Below, piece by piece: positions 8,558 to 17,604 of a DNA stretch of 64,000 nucleotides. The stretch is from Streptomyces antnestii (lineage in GTDB: Bacteria; Actinomycetota; Actinomycetes; Streptomycetales; Streptomycetaceae). The stretch is taken from NCBI RefSeq assembly GCF_004005495.1, contig NZ_RZYA01000002.1:1-64000 (forward strand), in the 5' to 3' direction. Made by a program: the position numbers and the translations under genes. A model generated the notes under the pieces. That model saw nothing but the letters and a program-made list of their open reading frames with translations, searched no databases and was not told the origin of the DNA. The stretch's first letter is position 1. Every line of letters begins with the position of its first letter.

Positions 8558-9019
8558 TCAGATCTGGTCCGCGAGGCGCACGTAGTCGTAGTAGAGAGGA
8601 TCCCCGTCCTCGTCCACCGGGTACTCGTAGCTGCTCTGGTTGGCGAGGACGACCTTCAGATCCGGCAGCTCGTCGAAGCCGAGGTCGTTCTCGGTGATCT
8701 CGTGGCCCCGCTCCGCGAACAGCTCGAAGAGGTCCGCACTCGGGGTGCGGAAGACGTCGAGACCGTCGAGGAGTACGCGTACGTCGGCGTCCTCGTCGAG
8801 GAACCGGAACAGCTCCACGCCGCTCAGCGCGCCCTTGGTGAAGCCCAGCATCACGTTCAGGCCGGACGGGTCGTGCTTGAGCAGGATCTGCCCCGGCTCC
8901 GGGTCACTGGAGGCGACCCGCAGCAGCCCCCACGCCGGGACCGCGTCGCGCGCCTCCCGCGCCGACATGCCGAGCCGCAGCGGCCCGACACCGACCAGCG
9001 GCAGCAGTTCCAGTTCCAT
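8558..9019 (-). CDS. Hypothetical protein with an LRLGMS motif
   Basis: A 153-residue soluble protein I cannot assign to a named family. It begins MELELLPLVGVGPLRLGMSAREARD; the G-P-x-LGMS-x2-EA pattern is frequent at the start of small, unannotated actinobacterial proteins and of some immunity-like proteins. The middle alternates strands and acidic loops (LLKHDPSGLNVMLGF, FRFLDEDADVRVLLDG), and the C-terminus is acidic. ATG chosen because homology-like sequence begins there and a weak purine-rich stretch precedes it. Bases 9020-9324 between it and the next gene hold nothing convincing. Confidence 0.6.
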   Translation of the reverse strand: MELELLPLVGVGPLRLGMSAREARDAVPAWGLLRVASSDPEPGQILLKHDPSGLNVMLGFTKGALSGVELFRFLDEDADVRVLLDGLDVFRTPSADLFELFAERGHEITENDLGFDELPDLKVVLANQSSYEYPVDEDGDPLYYDYVRLADQI

Positions 9020-9324
9020 GTTCCGTACTTCGCCTTTCCCGATGCCCTGGTGACGTGCCGCCGGCCTCATCTGTCGCCTCGGCGATGCGGCGGCCGTCGG
9101 CCACGTCGAGCGCCACGCACAGGCGAGCGGCAGCGGTCGGTTCCCGCGGAGATCCGCGCCCATGTCGCCGATCACGGCGAGGCGCCGATGGTCGCGATCC
9201 GGCTCCTGGGCGCGTGGGCGAGCAGCCGCCCCTGGGAGGTACCCCGCCGCGGCAGGGTGTGGGCGGGCAGCCGCACGTGCCGGGGCGAGCGGCAAGCACC
9301 GGCCCCGGCAGATGCGGCCGTTGC

Positions 9325-10092
9325 TCAGCGCCGTGCCTCGCCGAGGTACTGGTCGGCCCAGGCGCTGATGATGTGCGCGGCCCGCTGTGCCTGCCCTCGC
9401 GCGGTCAGCAGATGGTCCGCCCCTTCGAGCGAGATGAAACTGCGCGGGTGCCGGGCCTCTTGGAAGATCTCCGCGGCATTGGAGATGTCGACGGTGGAGT
9501 CGGTGGGGGAGTGCGCGACGAGGAGCGGAACGTTCAGCTCGCCGATCCGGTCGCGCAGGTGTGCCTTGCGCACGTCCTCGACGAAGGCGCGCTTGAGGAC
9601 GAGGGTCCGCCCCCCGACGAACCACTCGTGCGCCCCGTCGCTGAGCACGCGGTCCAGGACCGAGTCGTACTGCCGCTCGACGTGGCTGGGGTCGACGGGT
9701 GCGGCGATCGTGGCCAGCGCGCGCAGGCCGGGCATCTCGCCGGCGGAGGCGAGGGCGGCGGCGCCTCCCCACGAGTGCCCCACCAGCAGGTCCACGGGTG
9801 TCCCGCGCTCGGCCATGAATGCCGCGGCGCGGACCGTGTCCTGCACCTTGACGGTGAAGGAACCGTCTCCCCAGTCACCGTCGGAGTCTCCGATGCCGAG
9901 ATTGTCGAAGCGCAGCATGCCGATGCCCTCGCGGGCCAGCTGCTTGCTGACGCGCGAGGCGGCCGGCGAGTCCTTGCCGAGGGTGAAGCCGTGGACGAAG
10001 AGCCCCCAGCCCCGGACCTTGCCCTCCGGCAGGTCGATCACCCCGGCAAGTTCGGGGCCGACGACGCTCGGGAATCGCACTTTTTCTTTCAT
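9325..10092 (-). CDS. Alpha/beta hydrolase of the OsmC-associated type
   Basis: A 255-residue serine hydrolase. The oxyanion region is GLFVHGFTLGKDS, the nucleophile elbow is GHSWGG (Ser at about residue 105), an Asp lies in AHSPTDSTVDI, and the catalytic His in EGADHLLTARG. The sequence matches the hydrolase half of two-domain hydrolase-OsmC proteins of actinobacteria, but no OsmC domain follows; the frame ends at EARR. Substrate unknown. A monocistronic minus-strand gene with ATG start; the 280 bases upstream of it are empty. Confidence 0.85.
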   Translation of the reverse strand: MKEKVRFPSVVGPELAGVIDLPEGKVRGWGLFVHGFTLGKDSPAASRVSKQLAREGIGMLRFDNLGIGDSDGDWGDGSFTVKVQDTVRAAAFMAERGTPVDLLVGHSWGGAAALASAGEMPGLRALATIAAPVDPSHVERQYDSVLDRVLSDGAHEWFVGGRTLVLKRAFVEDVRKAHLRDRIGELNVPLLVAHSPTDSTVDISNAAEIFQEARHPRSFISLEGADHLLTARGQAQRAAHIISAWADQYLGEARR

Positions 10093-10369
10093 CTGTGGTG
10101 CTCACCTAGGCAGAAATCGATCAGTGGGACAAGGGGCGGCGGCCCGCTCGGCGCCCGCACGGGACACGAGCGACACCAGCCGGCGCCACCGCTAGCCGAC
10201 GAGCAGCATGCCACGTGCTGATCACCAGTCTCGACAGGCAAGACGCCAACCGCTCAGTGGAGGACCCGGCAACCCTCCGCCACCCACCAGCGGCCACGCG
10301 CCGCCACGCGGGCGGGCCGACGGCTGGAGATCCGCCCGGGCGAGTATCGACACACGCACCAGGGTGGCG

Positions 10370-10795
10370 TCAGGCGGGCTGCCGGGCGGGCGTCACCGAA
10401 GCGGCCACGACGGTGCGGGTCTCGCGCAGTATCAGCAGGCCGTTGACCACCATCAGGGTCGCGGTCAGGCAGTGGACGCCCAGCGCGGTGGCTACGGAGC
10501 CGTGGTGGGCCAGCACGTTGGTCATGTCGCCGTACGCGGCGAAGGCCTCCACCAGCATCGCCCAGCCCAGCGCCCGGCGATGCCCCGTCACCAGCAGGAT
10601 GCCCAGGACCAGGGCCATGACGACGTCGCGGGTTCCCTTGACGATCAGGAAGCCGCCGCCGTCGCCGGACGGCCAGCTCGGCAGGCCGAAGGTCGGCGCC
10701 ACCGTCTCCGGGATCAGGATGAACTCCGACCCGAACCAGAGGATGAAGAGGATGAAAGCGGCGGCCAGGACGGTGTTGATCTTCTTCAGCGACAT
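10370..10795 (-). CDS. DUF4267 small membrane protein
   Basis: A 141-residue membrane protein with four predicted hydrophobic helices: VLAAAFILFILWFGSEFIL, the GTRDVVMALVLGILLVTG segment, the LGWAMLVEAFAAYGD segment, and LTATLMVVNGLLILRE. The G-x-RD motif at the second helix is characteristic of the DUF4267 family. Function unknown. It is in the same orientation as the DUF1772 gene about 230 bases upstream, and both may be targets of the divergent TetR regulator, as such pairs often are. The ATG has GGAGAACAGCA immediately upstream. Confidence 0.75.
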   Translation of the reverse strand: MSLKKINTVLAAAFILFILWFGSEFILIPETVAPTFGLPSWPSGDGGGFLIVKGTRDVVMALVLGILLVTGHRRALGWAMLVEAFAAYGDMTNVLAHHGSVATALGVHCLTATLMVVNGLLILRETRTVVAASVTPARQPA

Positions 10796-11027
10796 TGCTG
10801 TTCTCCTTGCGAGTCTTCGTCGGCTTGGTGAACTTCGTGGAGCGTGCTGAGTCGTGTGAGGCCTGATCAGGCCGCGCGGACGCGGCTGATCGAGGGGAGT
10901 GGTTGGCCGGGATCGCCGTTGTGGGGTCTGAGCGGCAGCTGCGTTCCCGGATGGAGGCAGTTCGGCTGCCTGCTGCCGCCCGGGGAACGGGGATCGTGCG
11001 CCACCGGCGCGGCGTCGGCCCGCGGGC

Positions 11028-11474
11028 TCAGACGAGGGCGGCGACGAGCAGGGTGAAGGCGGCGATGATGACGGCGACGCGGGCGTAGTGGTAGCGCTCC
11101 CAGCGGTGCAGTTGCTGCTTCCAGTCGGCGGGCCGGTTCTCGGGGGTCCAGGTCTTGTTCCGGTTGTTGATCGGGACGAGCAGCACCACCGACATGACCA
11201 CGCTGACGATCAGCAGTCCGGCGGCGGTGACGACGAGGCCGGTGCCGGGGTGGCCCCATCCGGCGACGGCCCAGACCGCGACGAGGACGACCGAGCCGAT
11301 GTACCAGACCGGCATCACGGCGCCGAGCATCCGGCCGCCGTGGGCGTGGCCGAGCTGGCGGCTGTCCTCGGGAAGCGCGTCCAGGATCCGGTTCATGACG
11401 AAGACGACGGAGAACTCCACCCCCACCATCAGCCCGACAGTCACGGTGGTGAACACCTCGAGTGCGTTGAGCAT
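11028..11474 (-). CDS. DUF1772 (anthrone oxygenase-like) membrane protein
   Basis: A 148-residue protein with four hydrophobic helices and the DUF1772 pattern: an N-terminal helix with GVEFSVVFVMNRIL, a central MLGAVMPVWYIGSVVLVAVWAV helix, PINNRNKTWTPENRPADWKQQLHRWERYHYARV, and a final helix. The N-K-x6-P-x-W-x7-RW block is the diagnostic part. Some members are anthrone oxygenases in polyketide pathways; most have no known role. It is divergent from a TetR-family gene, and 89 bases with three palindromes separate the two starts, so direct repression is likely. Confidence 0.8.
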   Translation of the reverse strand: MLNALEVFTTVTVGLMVGVEFSVVFVMNRILDALPEDSRQLGHAHGGRMLGAVMPVWYIGSVVLVAVWAVAGWGHPGTGLVVTAAGLLIVSVVMSVVLLVPINNRNKTWTPENRPADWKQQLHRWERYHYARVAVIIAAFTLLVAALV

Positions 11475-11490
11475 GATGCCCCTCCAGAAT

Positions 11491-11554
11491 CTAGCGTTGC
11501 TAGCTGATGAGGCAACGATAGTGCTGCTATCGCTCGGTTGTCTAGCGATGCTAG
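11491..11554. promoter_or_regulatory. Three palindromic operators between DUF1772 and TetR genes
   Basis: CTAGCGTTGCTAG (11491-11503) and CTAGCGATGCTAG (11542-11554) are the same 5-base arms around a 3-base centre. Between them is CGATAGTGCTGCTATCG (11516-11532), with 6-base arms. The arms CTAGC/GATAG are related. The right-hand site ends nine bases before the TetR start, which fits autoregulation, and the left-hand one covers the DUF1772 promoter. Confidence 0.75.
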
Positions 11555-11563
11555 GATCGAATC

Positions 11564-12142
11564 ATGTCGGTACAGGAACGCAAGCAGCGTGAACGGGCGG
11601 AGCGCGAACGCCTCATCGTGGCCACGGCCCGCGAACTCGCCGAGCAGCAGGGCTGGGACGCGGTCACCACCCGCCGGCTCGCCGAGAGCATCGAGTACAG
11701 CCAGCCCGTCCTCTACAGCCACTTCCGCGGCAAGCGGGAGATCATCGGCGCCGTCGCGCTCCAGGGCGCCACCGAGATGGCCGTGGCGGTGCGGGCCGCG
11801 ACCGCTGCCGCGGATGGGCCCCGCGCCCGGGTCGCCGCGCTCGCCCACGCGTACCTCGACTTCGCGGCACGCAACCCAGCGGTCTACGACGCCCTGTTCC
11901 AGCTCGACGGTGGTCTGGCGTACGCGCAGGAGGACACCCCGGAGCCGCTGAAGGACGCCTTCGCCGCGCTGCTGGAGAGCCTGGGCGAGGTCGCCGGGGA
12001 CGGCGTTCACCCGGGACTGTTCACCGAGACGTTCTGGGCGGCCCTGCACGGACTGGCCACCCTGACCCGCGCGGGACGGCTCCCGCCGGAGGACACCGAG
12101 CGCAGGGTGGAGCTGGTGGTGGACCGGCTCGCCATCGCCTGA
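11564..12142 (+). CDS. TetR/AcrR-family transcriptional regulator
   Basis: 192 residues. The N-terminal DNA-binding domain shows RLIVATARELAEQQGWDAVTTRRLAESIEYSQPVLYSHFRGKREIIGAV, the standard TetR helix-turn-helix followed by the HFRGK cap. The ligand-binding half contains YLDFAARNPAVYDALFQ and FTETFWAALHGLATLTRAGRL, the WHG-type C-terminal signature. It likely represses itself and the divergent DUF1772 gene through the three palindromes in front of it. Ligand unknown. ATG start; the preceding AGGATCGA is a weak ribosome site overlapping the last operator. Confidence 0.9.
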   Translation: MSVQERKQRERAERERLIVATARELAEQQGWDAVTTRRLAESIEYSQPVLYSHFRGKREIIGAVALQGATEMAVAVRAATAAADGPRARVAALAHAYLDFAARNPAVYDALFQLDGGLAYAQEDTPEPLKDAFAALLESLGEVAGDGVHPGLFTETFWAALHGLATLTRAGRLPPEDTERRVELVVDRLAIA

Positions 12143-12944
12143 CACACCATCCAGGCAGGCACACAGCCGGGCCGCCCCTCGGACCCTGCCTGCCTACCTA
12201 CCTACCTGCCTGCGGCAACGCTTCCGGTCGGGGCAGCTGAGGCGGGGCCGTTGCTGCGGCGGCCGACGGCGAGGTCGGCCGCATCGCACCTGGAGTCACT
12301 GCCGTGGCGGCGTCGCTCTTCACCGGTGTCTCCAGCTGTCCGGCCCAGACCGAGCTGAAGAGCCGAACGGGCGGCGGGCAGCCTCAGCCGGGAGGGCAGC
12401 GGCAGCCTCGCCCGGGAGGGCAGCGGGTCAGCGACCGCGAGCAGGCTGCGGGCCTGTACCGCGCGGCCAGGATCCGCGGCGGTGGCGGCGGGCGCCCGCT
12501 CGGCGTGTAGGCGATGAGTACCTCGTCGGCCAGTGCCGGCGGCCGGACGGGGCTTCGGGGGGCCTCTGCCCAAGCCACGTGCAGCGGCAGCGAGTCGAGG
12601 CCGAATTCAGAGGCCGCCAACTGGGGCTGGGATGCGCGGAGCCGATCGGCCAGGGGGCCGGGCAAGCCAGACAGTGCCACCCGAACGGCCCACGCTGGGG
12701 TGCTCTGTGTGGGGCTCACTGCGGTTCAGGTGGGCCAACGGTGCGCGCTCTTCAGGGCAGGGGCGTGGGCCCCGAGGGCCCGCCTGCGAGCAACTGAGGA
12801 GGTCCGGGTCGTCTACGGCAGCCGTCACATGGGGGCGCCGTGAACGAGCGGCGAACCAGGTGACAGGTAGCCCTTCGGCAGCCTGCGGATCGATGGAACG
12901 TCTTGGCCAGGGGGTGTGGGTCGGCGCGCCGGAGACGGACGCGG
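12143..12944. other. 800-base stretch without a supported gene; short repeats
   Basis: Reading frames here have no recognisable families and poor codon-position bias. Bases 12185-12213 form a tetranucleotide run of CCTG and CCTA units. Bases 12380-12427 contain two imperfect 24-base copies of GCAGCCTCAGCCGGGAGGGC. A 111-codon minus-strand frame (12384-12719) is the best coding candidate, but I cannot support it. Confidence 0.5.
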
Positions 12945-13838
12945 CTAAGCCTGGGGGTCGGCCGGTTCCCGAGTCGTGGTCTGTTGCGGGTTTTCGGTGG
13001 CGGCCCAGGCGGCGAGAAGCTGGAGCTTGTCGTGGTCGGGGGTGTTGTGGGGCGCGCTGTAGGCGGTGAGGGTGAGGCCGGGCTGGGCGGGCAGTTCCAT
13101 GGCGTCGAAGTCGAGGGTGATCTCGCCGATGGCGGGATGACGGAAGGACTTGCGGCCGCCGTAGTGGAGGCGCACGTTGTGCTTGGCCCAGGCGGTGCGG
13201 AACTCCTCGCTGCGGGTGACGAGTTCGCCGATCAGTCCGGTCAGTTCGCTGTCACCGGGCGCGCGGCCGGCCTCGGTGCGCAGCAGGGAGACGGTGGTGT
13301 TCACCGATTCGTCCCAGGCAGGGAAGAAGTCGGGCCCGGCCGGGTCGAGGAACTGGAAGCGGGCGATGTTGGCCGGCTGCCGCATGTCGTCGGCGTAGAG
13401 AGGGCTGTACAGGGCCCGGCCGAGAGTGTTGGTGGCGAGGATGTCGAGGCGGCCGTTACGGATGAAGGCGGGGCAGTCGCTCATGGAGTTCAGCACACGC
13501 AGGGCGCTGTCGGGCAGAGGGCCGCGGGGCCGCCTGGTGCGGCGGGCGGGGCGTTTGGCGGTGGCGCGGGCCAGGTCCTGCAAGTGGGCGCGTTCGGCGT
13601 CGTCGAGCTGGAGGGCGTTCGCGACGGAGCCGAGGACTTCCTCCGAGGCGCCGGCGAGGTGGCCGCGCTCCAGGCGGACGTAGTAGTCGATGCTGACGCC
13701 TGCGAGCAGGGCGACTTCCTCGCGGCGCAGACCGGGCACGCGCCGGTTACCGCCGTAGGCGGGCAGTCCGGCCTGCTGCGGGGTGATCTTGGCTCGGCGG
13801 GAGGCCAGGAAGGCGCGGATGTCGTCCTGAGTGCTCAC
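12945..13838 (-). CDS. XRE-family regulator with MmyB-like ligand domain
   Basis: 297 residues. An N-terminal Cro/CI helix-turn-helix (DIRAFLASRRAKITPQQAGL, GLRREEVALLAGVSIDYYVRLERG) is followed by the MmyB-like PAS-type domain, seen in PAFIRNGRLDILATNTLGRALY, FLDPAGPDFFPAWDE, and KSFRHPAIGEITLDFDAMEL. These Streptomyces regulators usually control a divergent oxidoreductase or CMD gene, possibly binding a fatty acid. GTG start at 13838 chosen because GGAGGGC precedes it and the family begins there; the frame runs on upstream without similarity. Divergent from the CMD-cupin pair, with 229 bases between. Confidence 0.9.
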   Translation of the reverse strand: MSTQDDIRAFLASRRAKITPQQAGLPAYGGNRRVPGLRREEVALLAGVSIDYYVRLERGHLAGASEEVLGSVANALQLDDAERAHLQDLARATAKRPARRTRRPRGPLPDSALRVLNSMSDCPAFIRNGRLDILATNTLGRALYSPLYADDMRQPANIARFQFLDPAGPDFFPAWDESVNTTVSLLRTEAGRAPGDSELTGLIGELVTRSEEFRTAWAKHNVRLHYGGRKSFRHPAIGEITLDFDAMELPAQPGLTLTAYSAPHNTPDHDKLQLLAAWAATENPQQTTTREPADPQA

Positions 13839-14067
13839 GCCCTCCAGGCTAGGGCGAAGGGCCCCTGCGTGGGGGGTTCTGTCAGTACCTGTAACGGCAG
13901 ACCCTTCTGCACCCTGGTGGCCTGAGGTTTCCTCGATATCAGGCGCCGGTCGTACCGGCCGGCGCCGCCCCGACGAGCGGCCCACGGGCTGCCGCGGGAG
14001 CCCGGAACACCCAGGGTGGACCGTACTGGACCGTACCCACCCGCTGAGATCGAAGGACCCGTACTTC

Positions 14068-14391
14068 ATGCCGAAGCAGCGTGCGCCGCAGGAGCTGGCC
14101 GCCATTGCGCCCAAGCTGGTCGAGGTGACCAACGACGTCCTGTTCGCCGACGTCTGGGAGCGCCCTGGGCTCTCCCCGCGCGACCGGAGCCTTGTCACCG
14201 TGAGCGTGCTGGCCGCGCTCTACCGCAGCGAGCAGCTTGGCTACCACCTCGGTGTCGCCCTGGACAACGGACTGAGCGTCGAGGACTTGTCCGAGGCCAT
14301 CACCCACCTCGCCTTCTACGCAGGTTGGCCCAACGCCATGACCGCGATCACCCAGCTCAAGAAGATCGCCGACGAGCGCGCGAGCGCCTGA
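14068..14391 (+). CDS. Carboxymuconolactone decarboxylase-family protein (AhpD-like)
   Basis: A 107-residue all-helical CMD domain: VTNDVLFADVWERPGLSPRDRSLVTVSVLAALYRSEQLGYHLGVALDNGLSVEDLSEAITHLAFYAGWPNAM. The catalytic Cys pair of AhpD (CxxC) is absent; the usual E-x-x-C region reads RSEQLGYH. It is therefore more like gamma-carboxymuconolactone decarboxylase-type or non-peroxidase members, which often use His. It is followed 50 bases later by a cupin, a common two-gene unit acting on small aromatic or lactone compounds. The upstream XRE regulator is divergent and probably controls it. Confidence 0.85.
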   Translation: MPKQRAPQELAAIAPKLVEVTNDVLFADVWERPGLSPRDRSLVTVSVLAALYRSEQLGYHLGVALDNGLSVEDLSEAITHLAFYAGWPNAMTAITQLKKIADERASA

Positions 14392-14440
14392 ACCGCATCC
14401 CCTCCCGCCCCACCCGTACAGAACTGAGGAAGCAGTCAGC

Positions 14441-14851
14441 ATGGAGCACATCACCTCGACCCCGACCGGCAAGGCCCCCGCGGAGCGGTTCACCGGTGAC
14501 GTCTACCTCAACATGATCGAGGCGCCGACCGAGCCCGCCCGACTGGCCGCCGGCCTGGTCCGCTTCACCCCTGGCGCCCGCACCAACTGGCACACCCACG
14601 CCAACGGCCAGACCCTCTACATCACCGACGGCACTGGCCTGGTCGGCACCCGCGACGGCCACGTCGTGAAGGTCACCGCGGGTGAGACCGTCAAGTGCCC
14701 CGCCGGTGAGGAGCACTGGCACGGCGCCACCGAGAACACCCTCATGGCCCACATCGCAATGGTCGTCGGCGACGGCAACGGTGACGGCACCACCTGGCTG
14801 GAGCCCGTCACCGACGAGCAGTACGCAAAAGCTCAGGCCACCGTCGCCTGA
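14441..14851 (+). CDS. Cupin-domain protein
   Basis: A 136-residue single cupin barrel. Motif 1 is GARTNWHTHANGQTLYITDG (metal ligands H, H, Q/E), and motif 2 is GETVKCPAGEEHWHGA with the third histidine. This pattern occurs in the cupins paired with CMD proteins. It probably binds a divalent metal. The ATG follows a TGAGGAAG. It is the second gene of the CMD-cupin operon, probably under the divergent MmyB-type regulator; the substrate is not known. Confidence 0.85.
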   Translation: MEHITSTPTGKAPAERFTGDVYLNMIEAPTEPARLAAGLVRFTPGARTNWHTHANGQTLYITDGTGLVGTRDGHVVKVTAGETVKCPAGEEHWHGATENTLMAHIAMVVGDGNGDGTTWLEPVTDEQYAKAQATVA

Positions 14852-14865
14852 CCGCCCAGCCCAGC

Positions 14866-15060
14866 CCTGACCAGGGAACCCGCGGCCGTCAGCATGTCCG
14901 GCCACCGCGTGATCACCTTGTTCAAGGTCACCCGGTTGCTTGCGGGCCAGGTCCTCCACCTCCCCGTACGTGCCCGTCCCGACGCCGGGCATCGTGGCCC
15001 GCCAGAACCGCTGGTCGTCCTCGTCAGCAAGCCAGGGCGTTGTTGGAGTGTGGTCGCATG
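14866..15060 (-). pseudogene. Tn3-family transposase fragment
   Basis: On the minus strand, DEDDQRFW..MPG..TGTYGEVEDLAR and, in a second frame, VTLNKVITRWPDMLTAAGSLV match the C-terminal part of Tn3 TnpA (family form: K-V-x-L-x3-I-x2-HWPDMLRVAGSL). A frameshift separates the two pieces, and nothing else of the roughly 1000-residue protein remains. It marks an old Tn3-type insertion. Confidence 0.6.
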
Positions 15061-15187
15061 CGATGGCACGGCCCGAGATATCGAGAGGCTCAGGGAGAGC
15101 GTGGAGGCGTTCCTGGCTCTGGAGGCTGAGCGTCAGACTGCGGGACAGCACTGCCTGCGGTGAGGAGACGGCGCCCTGAGCGCCGGT

Positions 15188-15472
15188 GTGGATCCTGCGG
15201 TGGTCTGGAGCGAACTGGCCCGGCTGCACTGGCCGTTGGGTCCGCCAAGCGGCAGGTCGCAGGCGCGTCGTGTCGATCTTGCAGCCGAGATCCGTGCCTG
15301 TACTTCGAAGAAGGCGGCACTCACGGTGCTGGACCGCGAGCGGATCAAGCCGGAAGGCAGCCGAAGCCTCAACGCCCTTGCCGAGCAACTGGTCAAGGAG
15401 CTGGCCGGATACAGCGTGGAACTGGATCGCGGCGCCGCCCATACGTATATGGCCGAGCTGCACAAACACTGA
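15188..15472 (+). CDS. Hypothetical protein, possibly a gene remnant
   Basis: A 94-residue frame beginning MDPAVVWSELARLHWPLGP and ending in a charged helical region (NALAEQLVKELAGYSVELDRGAAHTYMAELHKH). The composition looks coding, but no family is recognised. The same frame is open upstream (14894-15163), with a helical IERLRESVEAFLALEAERQ segment, and is interrupted by a TGA at 15161; the two may be halves of one broken gene. The following 270 bases (15473-15743) hold no supported gene. Confidence 0.35.
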   Translation: MDPAVVWSELARLHWPLGPPSGRSQARRVDLAAEIRACTSKKAALTVLDRERIKPEGSRSLNALAEQLVKELAGYSVELDRGAAHTYMAELHKH

Positions 15473-15743
15473 CAGCCCCAGCCGTTACGGATGACCTGGT
15501 GGGTGGCCCGGGTGCTCTGCTTCTACGGCGAGTTCGACGAACGGGACGCCGTCATCGCCGAGCGCACCTACCCCGGACGTCGTCCGCTGAGCAATCGGGC
15601 TCACGACCTGGAGGTACATCCCGCAGGACCCGGCGCGGGCCGTGTCCCGGCCGAAGGGTGAACTGGGCACTCATCACCACGATGACCCGCTGCCTGGCCC
15701 ACCCCCCCCGCACCGACAACGGGTCGAAGAAGGCCAGGGCTGC

Positions 15744-16400
15744 TCAGGGGTGATTCCATACGAGCGTATAGCGCCAGAACAGCCGTCGCCGTATCCGCGC
15801 TCCGGGGAGGACGTCTCCGGCTTCACGGACGATGTCGTCGAAGGTCATGTCCGCTGAGCGAGTAGGAGCCGTCATAGAGACGGGCCGCGGCGAGGGACGG
15901 CCTCTGTTCTTCAGCCAGCCCATGACGACGTTCGCCGCAATGGCAGCGCCACCAAGCAAATGGTCAACAGAGGTCTGGGCGCGGGACAGGCCGACGACCA
16001 CCAAGGTTCCTCCGGGCTCCAGATGCCGGCGGAAACAGGTGAGTGTCTGGGCGAACGGCAGATGGTGGATCGTGGCGACGCAGGTGATGACGTCGTAGGA
16101 GCCCGCAGGGAACTCGGCCACTGCATCCGCGACGGTGAAAGCCACGGGAAGCGCAGCAGGTGTCAGCTCCTGAGCCTGAGCGGTGATCACCGGATCAGAA
16201 TCGACTGCCTTCACGGCGGAGGCACGTCCGGCCAGGAGCCGTGCGAGGTCACCACTCCCAGAGCCGACGTCCAGGGCATTGTTGAAGCGTCTCGGTAGTT
16301 GCCGCAGGATCCAGCGGTGGTAGTGGGCGTTGTGATCCCACGGATAAGCGGCATTGAACCGTTCAAGGGCCCGAAGGACACAAGGCGACAGCATCTTCAT
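15744..16400 (-). CDS. Class I SAM-dependent methyltransferase
   Basis: About 218 residues. Motif I ALDVGSGSGDLARLLAG binds S-adenosylmethionine, the acidic residue of motif II is in VKAVDSDPVI, motif post-I/III reads YDVITCVATIHHLPF and LEPGGTLVVVGLS. This is the Methyltransf_11/25 pattern of small-molecule methyltransferases. Substrate unknown. The frame is open 20 codons further upstream, but those codons are a 9-base tandem repeat coding WTRWTRWTR, so I place the start at the ATG at 16400 (a second ATG lies at 16394). It stands alone, tail to tail with the preceding remnants. Confidence 0.8.
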   Translation of the reverse strand: MKMLSPCVLRALERFNAAYPWDHNAHYHRWILRQLPRRFNNALDVGSGSGDLARLLAGRASAVKAVDSDPVITAQAQELTPAALPVAFTVADAVAEFPAGSYDVITCVATIHHLPFAQTLTCFRRHLEPGGTLVVVGLSRAQTSVDHLLGGAAIAANVVMGWLKNRGRPSPRPVSMTAPTRSADMTFDDIVREAGDVLPGARIRRRLFWRYTLVWNHP

Positions 16401-16403
16401 CCA

Positions 16404-16442
16404 CCCAATCCACCTAGTCCACCTAGTCCACCTAGTCCACCA
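16404..16442. repeat. 9-base tandem repeat (CCACCTAGT)n
   Basis: Four to five copies of CCACCTAGT, the outer ones slightly altered (CCACCCAAT, CCACCAAGT), lie immediately upstream of the methyltransferase start. Copy-number change would move the promoter relative to the ribosome site. Confidence 0.75.
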
Positions 16443-16653
16443 AGTCTCGGAAGCCAGCACACTCAGGCGGGCGCCAACAGTCCTACTCGCGGGTTACGTG
16501 TCCCCTGGTGTCCGAGGTGGGAATCCGGGGCGAAGATCGCCGCTGTCTTTCGCTGTCCTGCCGTAACCGCAGCGGGGTGGGGGGCGGGCCGGGCGCTGGA
16601 TTGCAGGACCGACCGGGCGCGCGTCACCCTGATAGTCGAGGGCAGGTGCTGAC

Positions 16654-17517
16654 GTGCACACCAGCGACGAGGTCTACCACCGGGTGCTCTGGGACCCGCG
16701 CTTCGACCCTGAGCGGTTCGTGATGGGGATCGCCGAGCGCGGGGCCCCGCCGAAGCGGGTCCTGCTCGGCGACTTCGTACCGGGCGGGGAGATCCCCTGG
16801 CACCGGGTGGTGTTCTTCGAGGCGGACGGCCAGGTCGTCTGGGACCGAGCCTTGGGCATCGACCGGCTCGACGAGACCCTCGTCTGGCCGGTCGGTCCCG
16901 TGCCGGCCCCGGCACCCGGCGACGTCCTCGCCGTCCCGTCGACGAACCGCACCGCCGTCGCCTGGCTGCCGCCGGCCAAGTTGTGGCCGCCGATCCAGCA
17001 TATTCGCCGCGAACACGACCGGCAGATCCGCCGCTGGCCGCCGCACGTCAACGTGCTCTTCGGTTTCGTCCCCGAGGGCGAGTTCGCCCGGGCCCTGCCG
17101 CTGGTCGCCGCGGCGCTCGCCGAGACGCCGCCGTTCACCGCCCGCCTGGCGGGCGTCCGCTGGTTCGGACACCGCGAGGACGCGACCGTCTGGCTCGACC
17201 CGGCCGCCGCCGATCACGAGCCCTGGGCGCGGCTGCGGGAGTCCCTGGAGCTCCGCTTTCCGCTCTGCGGATCGCACGCGCACGGCTTCACCCCGCACCT
17301 GTCCCTCGGCCGTACCCCGAACCCGCGCCTCCTCGCCCCCAAGGCGGAGGCCCTCCTCGGCTCCATGACGGCCCGGGTCGACGAACTGGTCCTGCTCTCC
17401 CGGCGCGGCGACGAGCCGATGCGGGTCCGGGCCCGCGTACTGCTCGGCAGCGGTAACGTACGTCGCCCGGAGAATCCGGCCCTTCCGGGCAACTCTCCGC
17501 CGTCACCTCCCGTCTAG
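16654..17517 (+). CDS. RNA-repair-like protein: MJ1316 domain fused to a 2H phosphoesterase
   Basis: 287 residues. Residues about 5-75 match the MJ1316/DUF504 RNA cyclic-group end-recognition domain: [24 protein letters not shown], then PWHRVVFF. Residues about 115-270 form a 2H (2'-5' RNA ligase-like) domain with two His motifs, HVNVLFGFV and HLSLGR, and [17 protein letters not shown] in front. The fusion suggests recognition and processing of RNA with cyclic or phosphorylated ends; no substrate is known. The first His motif reads HVN rather than the usual HxT/S, so activity is uncertain. GTG start 16654. Monocistronic. Confidence 0.8.
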   Translation: MHTSDEVYHRVLWDPRFDPERFVMGIAERGAPPKRVLLGDFVPGGEIPWHRVVFFEADGQVVWDRALGIDRLDETLVWPVGPVPAPAPGDVLAVPSTNRTAVAWLPPAKLWPPIQHIRREHDRQIRRWPPHVNVLFGFVPEGEFARALPLVAAALAETPPFTARLAGVRWFGHREDATVWLDPAAADHEPWARLRESLELRFPLCGSHAHGFTPHLSLGRTPNPRLLAPKAEALLGSMTARVDELVLLSRRGDEPMRVRARVLLGSGNVRRPENPALPGNSPPSPPV

Positions 17518-17604
17518 CCAGAGCCTGTCCGGCGAATCATTGCGGCCGAGAGGGTGCGCCGGGCCGTCTACCGCTGATTTGCCCGCACCGGACGCGCGCC
17601 GAGT

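Noticed and set aside
8390..10195. 601-codon plus-strand frame
   Set aside because: Antisense to the hypothetical protein and the alpha/beta hydrolase, which have clear families or codon bias.
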